Below, one piece after another: positions 6,697 through 15,110 of a stretch of 64,000 bases of DNA. The stretch is from positions 1-64,000 of the forward strand of contig JACKML010000006.1 of the NCBI GenBank assembly GCA_024235415.1, read 5' to 3'. Every line of letters begins with the position of its first letter. Position 1 is the first letter of the stretch. Under the pieces are notes generated by a model, which was given only the letters and a program-made list of their open reading frames with translations, was not told the DNA's origin and made no database searches. The translations under genes and the position numbers were made by a program. This DNA comes from Chromatiaceae bacterium. GTDB lineage: Bacteria; Pseudomonadota; Gammaproteobacteria; Chromatiales; Chromatiaceae.

Positions 6697-9336
6697 ATGA
6701 AAGAAGCCGCTCCGCGTACGATCAAGCTCTCGGACTACCAGCCACCGGCCTACCTGATCGATAGTGTCGATCTCGATTTCGACCTGCAGGAGCAGGGCAC
6801 GCGGGTGGTGGCGCGGCTTGCCGTCAGGCGCAATCCGGCCGGATCGGGTGGCCCGCTGCGCCTCGACGGCGAGGGTCTGCAACCAGTCTGGGTGCGCCTC
6901 GACGGCGGTGAACTCGCGGCGGGCCGTTACGTGATAGACGACGAGTCGCTGACCGTGGTGGATCCTCCCGAGGCCTTCGTGCTCGAGACGGAGGTCGTGA
7001 TCGAGCCGCAGAACAACACGGCGTTGGAGGGGCTATACCGCTCGGGCGGCATGTTCTGCACCCAGTGCGAGGCACAGGGCTTCCGAAAGATCACCTGGTT
7101 TGCCGACCGACCCGACGTGATGGCGCGTTTCGCTGTGCGCATCGAGGCCGACAAGGGGCGTTACCCGGTCTTGCTGTCGAATGGCAACCCACGCGCCTCC
7201 GGCGATCTGGCCGATGGCCGGCATTACGCGGAGTGGGACGACCCGATCCCCAAGCCGAGCTACCTGTTCGCGCTGGTGGCTGGGAACCTGCGTTATGTCG
7301 AGGACCACCACACGACGACGTCCGGCCGCGAGGTGCAGCTGCGCGTCTATGTCGAGCCGGAAAACATCGACAAGTGCGATCACGCGATGCTTTCGTTGAT
7401 CAAGGCGATGTCTTGGGATGAGGAGAAATACGGTCGGGAATGTGATCTGGAGGTGTACAACGTCGTTGCGGTCAACGACTTCAACATGGGGGCGATGGAA
7501 AACAAGGGGCTGAACATCTTCAATTCCAAGTACGTGCTGGCCCGTCCCGATACCGCCACCGACCAGGACTTTCTCGGCATCGAGAGCGTGATCGCACACG
7601 AGTACTTCCACAACTGGACGGGAAACCGCATTACCTGCCGCGACTGGTTCCAGCTCTCGCTCAAAGAAGGCTTCACCGTGTACCGCGACCAGGAGTTCTC
7701 GGCGGACATGGGGGCGCGAGGGGTCAAGCGTATCGAGGACGTGCGCAAGCTGAGGGCGCACCAGTTCGCCGAGGATGCCGGACCCATGGCACACCCGATT
7801 CGCCCGGCGTCTTACATCGAAATCAACAATTTCTACACCATGACGGTGTATGAGAAAGGCGCCGAGGTGGTGCGCATGCAGGCCAACCTGCTGGGCCGGC
7901 AGGACTTTCGCAAGGCGACCGATCTGTATTTCGAGCGCCATGATGGGCAGGCGGTTACCACCGAGGATTTCCTGCGCTGCATGGCCGAGGCATCGGGCAG
8001 GGATCTGCAGCAGATGCAGCACTGGTACGACTATGCCGGCACGCCTCAGATCAACGTCAGTGAGGCCTACGATGCGGCGGCCGGGTGCTACACACTCGAC
8101 ATCACACAGACCGTTCCGGAAACGCCCGGCCAGCGCGACAAGCCGCCGTTCCTGATCCCGGTCGTCACCGGCCTGGTCGGTGCTGACGGGCAGGATCTGC
8201 CGGTTCGCCTGGGCAACCAGCCGACGCCGTCAACGCAGCACACCCTGGAACTCACCGCGCCCAGTCAGCGCTTTGAGTTCCACGATGTTGCCGAACGGCC
8301 GGTACCCTCACTGCTGCGCGGGTTCAGCGCGCCGGTGAAGCTCGAGTTTGCCTACAGCGATGAACAGCTGATGTTCCTGATGGCAAACGACAGCGACGGT
8401 TTCAACCGTTGGGATGCTGCGCAGACGCTGGCCCGTCGGGTGCTGCTCGGTATGGTCGAGCAGTATCAGCGCGGCATCGAGATGAGTGTGCCGGACGGTT
8501 TCGTCGAGGCCTGCCGTGGGGCGCTTCTCAGCCGGGATGCCGAGCCGGCTCTGATCGCCGAGGTCCTGAGTCTGCCGACCCTCGGTTATCTCGGCGACTT
8601 CATGACCACGGTCGATACCGATGCGCTTCACCTGGCCCGTGAGACGCTGCGCATCACGCTGGGGCGTACCCTGAACGCCGAGTTGCGGCAGGTCTATGCC
8701 ACCATGGACGACACCGGTCCGTACCGGCCATCGGCCGAGGCCATCGGCCGTCGCAGTCTTAAGAACCGTGCGCTCGCCTACCTGATTGCGGTGGGTGATG
8801 AGACCGGCGCCGAACTCTGTCGCCGTCAGTACGATGCGCAACACAATATGACCGATGTCGTGGCCGCCCTGTCGCTGCTGGCGGACAGCGATCACCCGGC
8901 ACGCACGCAGGTGCTGGCCGATTTCGAACGGCGCTGGAACCGCGACCCGCTGGTGATGGACAAATGGTTTGCCGTCCAGGCGATGTCCAGCCGTGCCGAC
9001 ACGCTGGAGCAGGTGCACCGGCTGATGGGTCATGCCGCGTTTTCGATGCGCAATCCGAACAAGGTGCGGGCGCTGATCGGCAGTTTCGCCAATGCCAATC
9101 CGCTGCGGTTCAACGCCGCCGACGGCAGTGGCTATGCATTCCTGGAGACCCAGGTGTTGGCCCTCGACCCATCGAATCCGCAGGTCGCAGCACGCCTGTT
9201 GCGCGCGATATCACGTTGGCGGCGATATGACTCGGGGCGCCAGGCGAAGATGCAGGGCGTTCTTGAGTCGATCGTGTCCGCCAAGGTATCGCGTGATGTC
9301 TATGAAATCGCAGCGAAGTGCCTGGAACCGGTCTGA
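6697..9336 (+). CDS. pepN: Aminopeptidase N, M1 zinc metallopeptidase
   Basis: An 879-residue cytoplasmic aminopeptidase that removes N-terminal residues from peptides. It has the substrate-recognition motif GAMEN (265-269) and the zinc site HEYFH (301-305) with the third ligand Glu324 in LKEGFTVY, at nearly the same positions as in E. coli PepN (870 residues). The start at 6697 (MKEAAPRTIKL) is chosen by comparison with PepN; a longer reading frame begins at 6634. The beta-barrel N-domain, catalytic domain and helical C-domain (ending about residue 879) are complete. It is divergent from grxC. Confidence 0.96.
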   Translation: MKEAAPRTIKLSDYQPPAYLIDSVDLDFDLQEQGTRVVARLAVRRNPAGSGGPLRLDGEGLQPVWVRLDGGELAAGRYVIDDESLTVVDPPEAFVLETEVVIEPQNNTALEGLYRSGGMFCTQCEAQGFRKITWFADRPDVMARFAVRIEADKGRYPVLLSNGNPRASGDLADGRHYAEWDDPIPKPSYLFALVAGNLRYVEDHHTTTSGREVQLRVYVEPENIDKCDHAMLSLIKAMSWDEEKYGRECDLEVYNVVAVNDFNMGAMENKGLNIFNSKYVLARPDTATDQDFLGIESVIAHEYFHNWTGNRITCRDWFQLSLKEGFTVYRDQEFSADMGARGVKRIEDVRKLRAHQFAEDAGPMAHPIRPASYIEINNFYTMTVYEKGAEVVRMQANLLGRQDFRKATDLYFERHDGQAVTTEDFLRCMAEASGRDLQQMQHWYDYAGTPQINVSEAYDAAAGCYTLDITQTVPETPGQRDKPPFLIPVVTGLVGADGQDLPVRLGNQPTPSTQHTLELTAPSQRFEFHDVAERPVPSLLRGFSAPVKLEFAYSDEQLMFLMANDSDGFNRWDAAQTLARRVLLGMVEQYQRGIEMSVPDGFVEACRGALLSRDAEPALIAEVLSLPTLGYLGDFMTTVDTDALHLARETLRITLGRTLNAELRQVYATMDDTGPYRPSAEAIGRRSLKNRALAYLIAVGDETGAELCRRQYDAQHNMTDVVAALSLLADSDHPARTQVLADFERRWNRDPLVMDKWFAVQAMSSRADTLEQVHRLMGHAAFSMRNPNKVRALIGSFANANPLRFNAADGSGYAFLETQVLALDPSNPQVAARLLRAISRWRRYDSGRQAKMQGVLESIVSAKVSRDVYEIAAKCLEPV

Positions 9337-9362
9337 ATCGTCCACGGCCGGATAGCGTCGTG

Positions 9363-10214
9363 ATGGCGACGAGTTGGCGCGAGGCGCTGAATCCACCGGT
9401 CTACCTGGTGTCGATTCTGCCCGGACTCGGTGTGCCATTGCTGGCGGGAGGACAGGTTGCGCATGCTGTCAGCCTCGCGTTGGCCACTGTCGCGGTCGTG
9501 CTGCTGCAGCATGCGATCAACCTGTTCAACGACGCCGCAGACTGGCGTCTTGGTGCTGATGTCGAAAAGCACGACTCGTGGGTACGGGTGCACCATGAAC
9601 GACCGCAACTGGCGGTGCTGCATGGTGTCCTCAGCCTGCTGGCCGGCGGCCTGCTCGGCCTGGCCGTCCTGTGGCAGCAGGGGCAGTGGTGGATCGTCGC
9701 GATAGCTGCGCCGATGGTGGGTCTTGGCTACCTCTACAACGCCGGTTCGAAGCCGCTTTCCTATACGCATCTGGGAGAATGGGTGACTGGTATCTGCTAC
9801 GGCCCAGGGGTATTCGGCTGCCTGTGGCTGGTCGCTGGACAGCCTCCCGGGGTCGCAATGCTGGCGGGAATGGCCGCCTTCGCCGCGTTGGCGGTCGCCC
9901 TGCTGTTGTCCCATCAGCCACCGCAGATCGAGACCGACCGGCTGGCGGGAAAGCTGTCATTCGCAGTGCGCTATGGCGCCGACCGGACGCGCGCGGTCGC
10001 CTGGGGACTGTTCGTTGTGTTCCTGCTCGCCGTCGGCAGTGTGTTGCTGGCCGCATCACCGGCAGCCGGTCTCCTGCCGGTGGCGTTGGGCGTGCTGCTT
10101 GGCTACCGTCTGAAAACGACGGTACTGAATCCGAAGCGCCTGCTGCTGTCGGCCAGCGCTTTCATCCTGCTCGGTCTGCTTGCAAACACCGTATCCTCGA
10201 CATTGGCGTCTTGA
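9363..10214 (+). CDS. UbiA-family polyprenyltransferase, MenA-like
   Basis: A 283-residue integral membrane protein with about eight or nine hydrophobic helices. The first Asp-rich motif appears as NLFNDAADWRLGAD and the second region as QIETDRLAGKLSFAVRYG, which closely resembles the ETDRxAGKxTLAVRLG stretch of MenA. MenA attaches a polyprenyl chain to 1,4-dihydroxy-2-naphthoate in menaquinone synthesis. No other men genes are in the window, so a different aromatic acceptor is possible. The start at 9363 avoids overlap with pepN; an upstream ATG at 9318 also exists. Confidence 0.8.
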   Translation: MATSWREALNPPVYLVSILPGLGVPLLAGGQVAHAVSLALATVAVVLLQHAINLFNDAADWRLGADVEKHDSWVRVHHERPQLAVLHGVLSLLAGGLLGLAVLWQQGQWWIVAIAAPMVGLGYLYNAGSKPLSYTHLGEWVTGICYGPGVFGCLWLVAGQPPGVAMLAGMAAFAALAVALLLSHQPPQIETDRLAGKLSFAVRYGADRTRAVAWGLFVVFLLAVGSVLLAASPAAGLLPVALGVLLGYRLKTTVLNPKRLLLSASAFILLGLLANTVSSTLAS

Positions 10215-10234
10215 AAACAGGCAGGCCGTCCCGC

Positions 10235-10843
10235 TCAGTCGCCGGAAACGGCCTTCTGGATCAGCGGCAATAGCGGCTCGGGCAGACGGATCTTGCCGGA
10301 CAACGCGAACTGCCGTGCTTCTTCGGACATCTTCTTCCATGTCTTGCGCACGATGTCGAGCCACTTGGCCTCGTCGTACTCGGGATGTTTTTGCGCAAAC
10401 GCAAGCATGTAGTGCTCGATAAACACCAGGTCGGTGACGTCCTCTAGCAGTTGTGTGTCCTTGTTGACCTTGAGTGCGCGCTTGCCGACGGCCTGTTGCA
10501 CCCGTTCGACCACCTCGTCCGCGTAGCCAGCCTCGACCAGCAGGCGTGCAGCTGTCTCCGCGTGGAACCGGTACAGTCCTGTGCGCCATTGCAGGTAGCC
10601 CTGGCGTCCTTCCGGGAAGTCGCTGCGTGGAGATTTCCAACGCTGGATGTGCTGCGCGCGGATCGCCAGACGCTGGGCCTCGTCGGCCTGTGGTGAATAG
10701 CGTTGCAGCATATCCGTCATGCGTTGCGAATAAAGCAGCTCTTTCGGCCACGACTTGCCGTCGGCGGTCTCGTGGTTTGGGTCTTCGGCATTGGCCGCGT
10801 CGATCAGCGCCGCGGCCTTTTTGAAGATCTCTTCGTCTGACAT
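10235..10843 (-). CDS. DUF4202-type protein
   Basis: A 202-residue soluble protein beginning MSDEEIFKKAAALIDAANAEDPN, with His-rich conserved patches (AIRAQHIQRWKSPRSDFPEGRQGYLQWR, then FHAETAA and FIEHYM). I recognise this as the DUF4202 family, found in many proteobacteria; its function is not established. The conserved H, D and E residues in a helical protein resemble HD-type metal sites, but that is only a resemblance. The start at 10843 has a GGAG ribosome-binding site. It converges with the prenyltransferase gene. Confidence 0.85.
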   Translation of the reverse strand: MSDEEIFKKAAALIDAANAEDPNHETADGKSWPKELLYSQRMTDMLQRYSPQADEAQRLAIRAQHIQRWKSPRSDFPEGRQGYLQWRTGLYRFHAETAARLLVEAGYADEVVERVQQAVGKRALKVNKDTQLLEDVTDLVFIEHYMLAFAQKHPEYDEAKWLDIVRKTWKKMSEEARQFALSGKIRLPEPLLPLIQKAVSGD

Positions 10844-11026
10844 GTCAACTCCAGGGAGGTCGTTTCTTGGTTTTTTCCAATTGTACCGTGCCGCCAGGTC
10901 TGCCAAGTGACACCCGGGTCGGCATGACTGCATGGAAATACAATTGCCGCTTTGGGTGATTTCATGTGACAGCGCTGGCGGACAATACGGTATATGACGA
11001 TGATGAAAAGGTAACCGGGAGAGACC

Positions 11027-11854
11027 ATGTCTGATGTGGTGGTAATTCTGGTCGACAATGGCTCGACCCGCGCCGCTTCTGTGTTGAGTCTGCGCTCCAT
11101 CGCGGCGCGGCTGGCCGTTGCCTGCGGACGCCCGGTGCATCCGGTGTCGCTGCAGCACGCCGACAAGATCGCGCCGGAACAGCTCGACGGGGTCGCCGCC
11201 CAGGTGCTGCCGGCTTTCCTGCGTGGCCAACTGGCCGCCGGGGAACGTGAGTTCATCGTGGTCCCGTTGATATTCGGCAACAGCCGTGCGCTGACGTCGT
11301 TCATTCCCGAGCAAGTGGCGTTGCTGGGTGCGGAGTTCGGTCCATTTCGGCTGCGCCTGGCCGAGGCGTTGGTTCCGCTGCCTCGGGGCGAGCCGTTGCT
11401 GGCAAAGATTCTGGCCGAGCAGGTGGCGCAATGCAGCGCTGAGCTCGATACGCGGCCGACGCGTGTCGTGGTCGTCGATCATGGCTCGCCGATACCCGAG
11501 GTGACGGAGGTTCGCGCCAGGGTGACCATGGGACTGCGAGATCACCTCGAGGAGGGTATTGCGCTTGGTCAGGCGGTGATGGAGCGGCGCCAGGGTGCAG
11601 AGTACGATTTCAACGGACAGTTGCTCGCCGATATGCTCGACAGCTGCGCTGCGCAGGACCCGCGCGCGGTCGTGATTCTGGCGATGATGTTCATCTCTCC
11701 CGGACGCCATGCCGGACCCGGTGGCGATATCGAAACCATCTGTCGCGATGCGATGCGAATGAACCCGGGTCTGCGGGTCGGCATCTCGCGTCTGGTTGGT
11801 GAGCATCCATTGCTGGTGGATATTCTGAGCCAGCGCCTGCAGGCACTGCTCTGA
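11027..11854 (+). CDS. CbiX/SirB-like chelatase family protein with one degenerate half
   Basis: A 275-residue protein built of two similar halves of the sirohydrochlorin/precorrin chelatase fold. The second half keeps the catalytic-type signatures DHGSPIPE (His152) and SPGRHAGPGGD. In the first half the matching sites are DNGSTRA (Asn11 replacing His) and PLIFGNSRALTS, with no histidine. Only one half therefore seems able to bind metal. Members insert cobalt, nickel or iron into sirohydrochlorin. Sirohaem is made by CysG elsewhere in the window, so this protein could have another tetrapyrrole or regulatory role. It is divergent from the DUF4202 gene. Confidence 0.8.
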   Translation: MSDVVVILVDNGSTRAASVLSLRSIAARLAVACGRPVHPVSLQHADKIAPEQLDGVAAQVLPAFLRGQLAAGEREFIVVPLIFGNSRALTSFIPEQVALLGAEFGPFRLRLAEALVPLPRGEPLLAKILAEQVAQCSAELDTRPTRVVVVDHGSPIPEVTEVRARVTMGLRDHLEEGIALGQAVMERRQGAEYDFNGQLLADMLDSCAAQDPRAVVILAMMFISPGRHAGPGGDIETICRDAMRMNPGLRVGISRLVGEHPLLVDILSQRLQALL

Positions 11855-11864
11855 GGCGGATTGC

Positions 11865-12398
11865 TCAGTCCGAACCCACGCCTTTGGCGATCGGCAGTAT
11901 GTCGCTGACAGCGACCTCCACCAGATTCAGGCAGTGGTGGGCGTCTGCCGAGTACTTGGTCAGGTCGCCGACGTGACAGTTACGTGCAGCCAGGACCTGG
12001 ATCGAGCTGATCTCGTCGCAGGTGATGCCGCGGAAATTGATCTCCTGGTACTGTGACGCTGTCGGCTTGATGTAGGAATATCCCCGGCTCACCGTCTCGA
12101 ATGGGATGTCACTGCCTTTGTAGGCGGTGAAGCGCAGGACCAGGCTGCGAATCTGTGCAGACAGGTTGTTCTGCAGGCGCAGCCCGAGGCGGCAACCGCG
12201 CTCGAGGTGGAATTTCTTCTCCAGGGTCAGCTGCGCATACCGCCGAGCCTCTGCGTCATCGCCCTCCTGCACCACTGCCCATGTGCCGTTGTCGCGCAGC
12301 AAGATCTTGCGGCCGTCCGGTGCGGTGATGGTCACGTCCGCGAAGACACTTTGTGCAATCAGCATCAGGGCCGATATTCCAAGCGGTAGGTAATGCAT
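11865..12398 (-). CDS. Secreted protein of unknown function
   Basis: A 177-residue protein with a clear Sec signal peptide (MHYLPLGISALMLIAQSVFA, cleavage before DVTIT). The mature part starts with VTITAPDGRKILLRDNGTWAVV, a short beta-type segment seen in several periplasmic proteins (resembling DUF3157), followed by a longer domain with four cysteines that could form disulfides (RGCRLG, GITCDEI, ARNCHV, HHCLNL). Probably periplasmic. It is convergent with the chelatase-like gene, 10 bp away. No specific function can be given. Confidence 0.75.
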   Translation of the reverse strand: MHYLPLGISALMLIAQSVFADVTITAPDGRKILLRDNGTWAVVQEGDDAEARRYAQLTLEKKFHLERGCRLGLRLQNNLSAQIRSLVLRFTAYKGSDIPFETVSRGYSYIKPTASQYQEINFRGITCDEISSIQVLAARNCHVGDLTKYSADAHHCLNLVEVAVSDILPIAKGVGSD

Positions 12399-12547
12399 GG
12401 GTTACTCCGGAAACCATTCGTGGCGGACATGCTCGCACGAACCGGTGCGCTTTTTGAAGACGCAATGATTCCTGCCTCCGGTGAAAGATTCCGGCCCGGA
12501 ACCCGGTCTCAATCCTATCCAGGCAGACGATGGCAGGAGGGAATGGC

Positions 12548-13354
12548 GTGTTGCTGAGAAATCTGATGGTGGTCTCGGTGCTGGCCTTCAGCGTGCCTGC
12601 GCTCGCGGCCGATCGCGTCGTGGTTCCGGAAGCCACTTTCCCAATGGGATGCTCGTTGGGTGATCCGGCCTGCGATGCGGACGAGGGACCGGTGGGTGGC
12701 ACGCCCGTCAGGGTCCCGGCATTCGCGATCGACCGAAACGAGGTGACAGTGGAGCAGTACCGCGCCTGTGTCAGCGATGGCCGCTGCACTGCGCCGTTGA
12801 CCAACCGGGACAATCAGTACTGCAACTATGACCATCCGGAGCGTGACCAGCATCCGGTGAACTGTGTCGACTGGTCGCAGGCGGTGGCCTACTGCGCATC
12901 CGCGGCGGGGCGCCTGCCGACGGAACCCGAGTGGGAACGCGCCGCACGCGCCGGTTCGGTCAGTCGGTACCCCTGGGGACAGGAGGTCAGCTGCCGGGAG
13001 GCGATTCTCGACGAGGTCAGCCCGGCGCCCAGTCAGCGCGAACCCGACGGCTGCTACACCGATGCGACCTGGGTGGTCGCAAGTCGTCCGGCCAACGCAC
13101 TGGGCCTGCACGATATGCACGGCAATGTCGGTGAGTGGACCTCTGCCTGGTATGGCCCGCGGGCGATTGCGGAGCTGTATGCACAAGGTGATCTCGCCGG
13201 GCCCCCTCAGGGGCGCCAACGTGTCGTACGTGGCGGCTCCTGGGATGAGGATCGGCTGAATCTTCGCAGCTCCCTGCGCAATGTGAAGCCACCTCGGCAG
13301 GGTGAGGCGATCTACGGCTCCGTCGGGTTCCGCTGCGCGGCCGATATCGATTGA
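12548..13354 (+). CDS. Secreted SUMF1/formylglycine-generating-enzyme-like protein
   Basis: A 268-residue exported protein with the FGE-sulfatase (C-type lectin-like) domain. Seen are the signal peptide (LLRNLMVVSVLAFSVPALA), the opening FPMGCSLGDPACDADEGP, DRNEVTVEQYRAC, the central WERAARAG, GLHDMHGNVGEWT, VRGGSWDED and the closing GFRCAAD. The GTG start at 12548 is chosen because AGGAGG lies seven bases upstream; an ATG at 12530 is in frame. Family members include cysteine-oxidising formylglycine enzymes but most, like this one, are of unknown periplasmic function. It is rich in cysteines, probably disulfide-bonded. Confidence 0.85.
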   Translation: MLLRNLMVVSVLAFSVPALAADRVVVPEATFPMGCSLGDPACDADEGPVGGTPVRVPAFAIDRNEVTVEQYRACVSDGRCTAPLTNRDNQYCNYDHPERDQHPVNCVDWSQAVAYCASAAGRLPTEPEWERAARAGSVSRYPWGQEVSCREAILDEVSPAPSQREPDGCYTDATWVVASRPANALGLHDMHGNVGEWTSAWYGPRAIAELYAQGDLAGPPQGRQRVVRGGSWDEDRLNLRSSLRNVKPPRQGEAIYGSVGFRCAADID

Positions 13355-13385
13355 GGTGGGTTGCACGAAATAGCCCTGCTTTGAT

Positions 13386-13413
13386 TAAAGTTTTTCCTCC
13401 GTACGCTCGCTAA
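13386..13413 (+). promoter_or_regulatory. Probable sigma-28 (FliA) promoter of the CZB chemoreceptor
   Basis: The -35 element TAAAGTTT (13386-13393) matches the FliA consensus exactly. After 12 bases comes CTCGCTAA (13406-13413), sharing five of eight positions with GCCGATAA. It lies about 40 bases upstream of the chemoreceptor start, the place and gene class expected. Confidence 0.55.
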
Positions 13414-13454
13414 AGCGTGTAGGTCTGGTTGCGGACGGTGTGTCCGGAGGTGAA

Positions 13455-14594
13455 GTGTTGTTCGGCATGAACAGGAAAGAGCGGGGATACCTGCAGCGCA
13501 TCGCCGAGCTGGAGGCGTCGCTCGCGCAGGCGCAGCAGTTGGCCGATCAGGCCCAGCAGTCAGTGGAGGAGAAGGACCACTACCTGTCGCAATGTCTTGC
13601 AACGCAGGAACACGCGCACCATGGGCACACCGAGGTGCACCTCGGACAGGCCGATGCACTGGCATCGATCCGCGATAAGAAAGCGATGTTGGCCACGAAG
13701 CTCCAGGGTGACAGTGAGACGCTGACCGAATCGGCGCAGTTGTTTCAGCGCAGCGGTGTGATGCTGGCGCACATCGCCGAGGGCAGCGCCAAACTCAACG
13801 GCATCACCCAGCACAGCGAGAACCAGATCGACCAGCTCGACTCGGCAATCAGGGAGATCGGCAAGTTCACGTCGCTGATCGCCTCGGTTTCGGAGCAGAC
13901 CAACCTGCTGGCTCTGAATGCCGCCATCGAGGCGGCCCGGGCGGGCGAACATGGCCGCGGATTCGCGGTGGTGGCCGACGAGGTCCGCAATCTGGCAGGC
14001 AGAACCGCAGAGGCGACTAAGGAGATCTCAGACCTTGTCAGCAAGATCAACAACTTCTCACGGGCCGCACAGCAGAGCTTCTCAGGCCTGTCAGAGGTGG
14101 CGGCGGGTATCGACGAATCGGTGAGCAGCGTCAGGTCGGTCATCGACGAGGTCAACGGGTTGTCTGACTCGATGGTCAACGTGATATCGGAGGTCACTGC
14201 AAGCCAGTTCATCGACACCGTGGTGATGGATCACCTGTTGTACAAGTTCGAGGTTTTCAAGGTGGTGGCGGGCCTGTCGGCCAAGACGGCCGAGGACTTT
14301 GTCAGCCATCATCACTGCCGCCTGGGCAAATGGTATTACGAGGGTCTAGGTGGTGAACTGCTCGACAGGGAAGCGGCCTACCGGTCACTGGAGAGTCCCC
14401 ACCAGAAAGTGCACGACGCCGGTGTGCGTGCGATCCGTGCGCATTCCAGTGGTGATCACAGTGCCGAATTGGCTGCACTCGCCGAAATGGACCATGCCAG
14501 TCACCAGGTGGTGAATTGCCTCAATCAACTCGAGCCAGCATATCAGAAGGCAATCGAATCGAAGGCGGTCGGCGGCGCCGGTCGATCCAGGTAG
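13455..14594 (+). CDS. Soluble chemoreceptor with C-terminal zinc-binding CZB domain
   Basis: A ~379-residue protein without membrane segments. An N-terminal coiled coil (residues 10-60) leads into a methyl-accepting signalling domain whose tip reads EQTNLLALNAAIEAARAGEHGRGFAVVADEVRNLAG. The C-terminal ~120 residues are a CZB domain: a histidine in the MDHLLYKFEVF helix, the HCRLGKWYYEG core and a later HQKVH. CZB domains bind zinc and sense it or oxidants such as hypochlorous acid in soluble receptors. The start is unclear: GGAGG at 13446-13450 could serve GTG 13455, TTG 13458 or, less well, ATG 13467. A FliA-type promoter lies upstream. Confidence 0.88.
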   Translation: MLFGMNRKERGYLQRIAELEASLAQAQQLADQAQQSVEEKDHYLSQCLATQEHAHHGHTEVHLGQADALASIRDKKAMLATKLQGDSETLTESAQLFQRSGVMLAHIAEGSAKLNGITQHSENQIDQLDSAIREIGKFTSLIASVSEQTNLLALNAAIEAARAGEHGRGFAVVADEVRNLAGRTAEATKEISDLVSKINNFSRAAQQSFSGLSEVAAGIDESVSSVRSVIDEVNGLSDSMVNVISEVTASQFIDTVVMDHLLYKFEVFKVVAGLSAKTAEDFVSHHHCRLGKWYYEGLGGELLDREAAYRSLESPHQKVHDAGVRAIRAHSSGDHSAELAALAEMDHASHQVVNCLNQLEPAYQKAIESKAVGGAGRSR

Positions 14595-14678
14595 CGCTAT
14601 CAGGGTCGCTCTTGGCGGCGGCATACCTGTGCTGCCAACATCGATTCCCGGGGCGCGATCACATCGCGACTCGCGCGG

Positions 14679-15041
14679 CTAACCGTACTTGTAATGTTTG
14701 ACCTCGCGCCGACCCGAAGCGGTCTGCGCGCGGCGCAGCGTGCGCTGCATGATGATGCCCTCGACCTTCCAGTCCAGCTCCTTCAGTGAAATCTCCGGAT
14801 AGATGTCGTTGAGCGCGACCAGGCGTTCGCCCCGGTCGTCCTTGATGTACTGACGGAACCACCGCACGCCCTCGACCAGCGCCATCACGTACATGCCGTG
14901 CTGGCACCAATCCGAAGGCTCGATAACCACGATGCAGGCATCCGGGAACTCGGGTGCCATGCTGTCGCCAATCACCTGCAGAGCAAACGGCTCTGAATTG
15001 CTGCAGCTGCTCAAAGGATCGTTCATTGGAGGCTTTTGCAT
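14679..15041 (-). CDS. S24 (LexA/UmuD-type) domain protein lacking HTH and catalytic lysine
   Basis: A 120-residue protein consisting almost only of an S24 peptidase-like fold: VIGDSMAPEF holds the serine of the LexA family (GDSM) and DACIVVIEPSD follows as in LexA. In LexA the catalytic lysine lies in VKRL; the aligned segment here is WFRQYI, so arginine replaces it. There is no helix-turn-helix N-terminus. It may be an inactive or differently acting member. The start is ambiguous (Met1 or Met6), with no clear ribosome-binding site. It is divergent from the ABC exporter. Confidence 0.7.
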   Translation of the reverse strand: MQKPPMNDPLSSCSNSEPFALQVIGDSMAPEFPDACIVVIEPSDWCQHGMYVMALVEGVRWFRQYIKDDRGERLVALNDIYPEISLKELDWKVEGIIMQRTLRRAQTASGRREVKHYKYG

Positions 15042-15110
15042 CGCGTTGACTCTGGTAAGCTGCCTGCTTTCTCAAGTCAGGAACTGACTGAAATTGCAGA
15101 GAATTCTATC

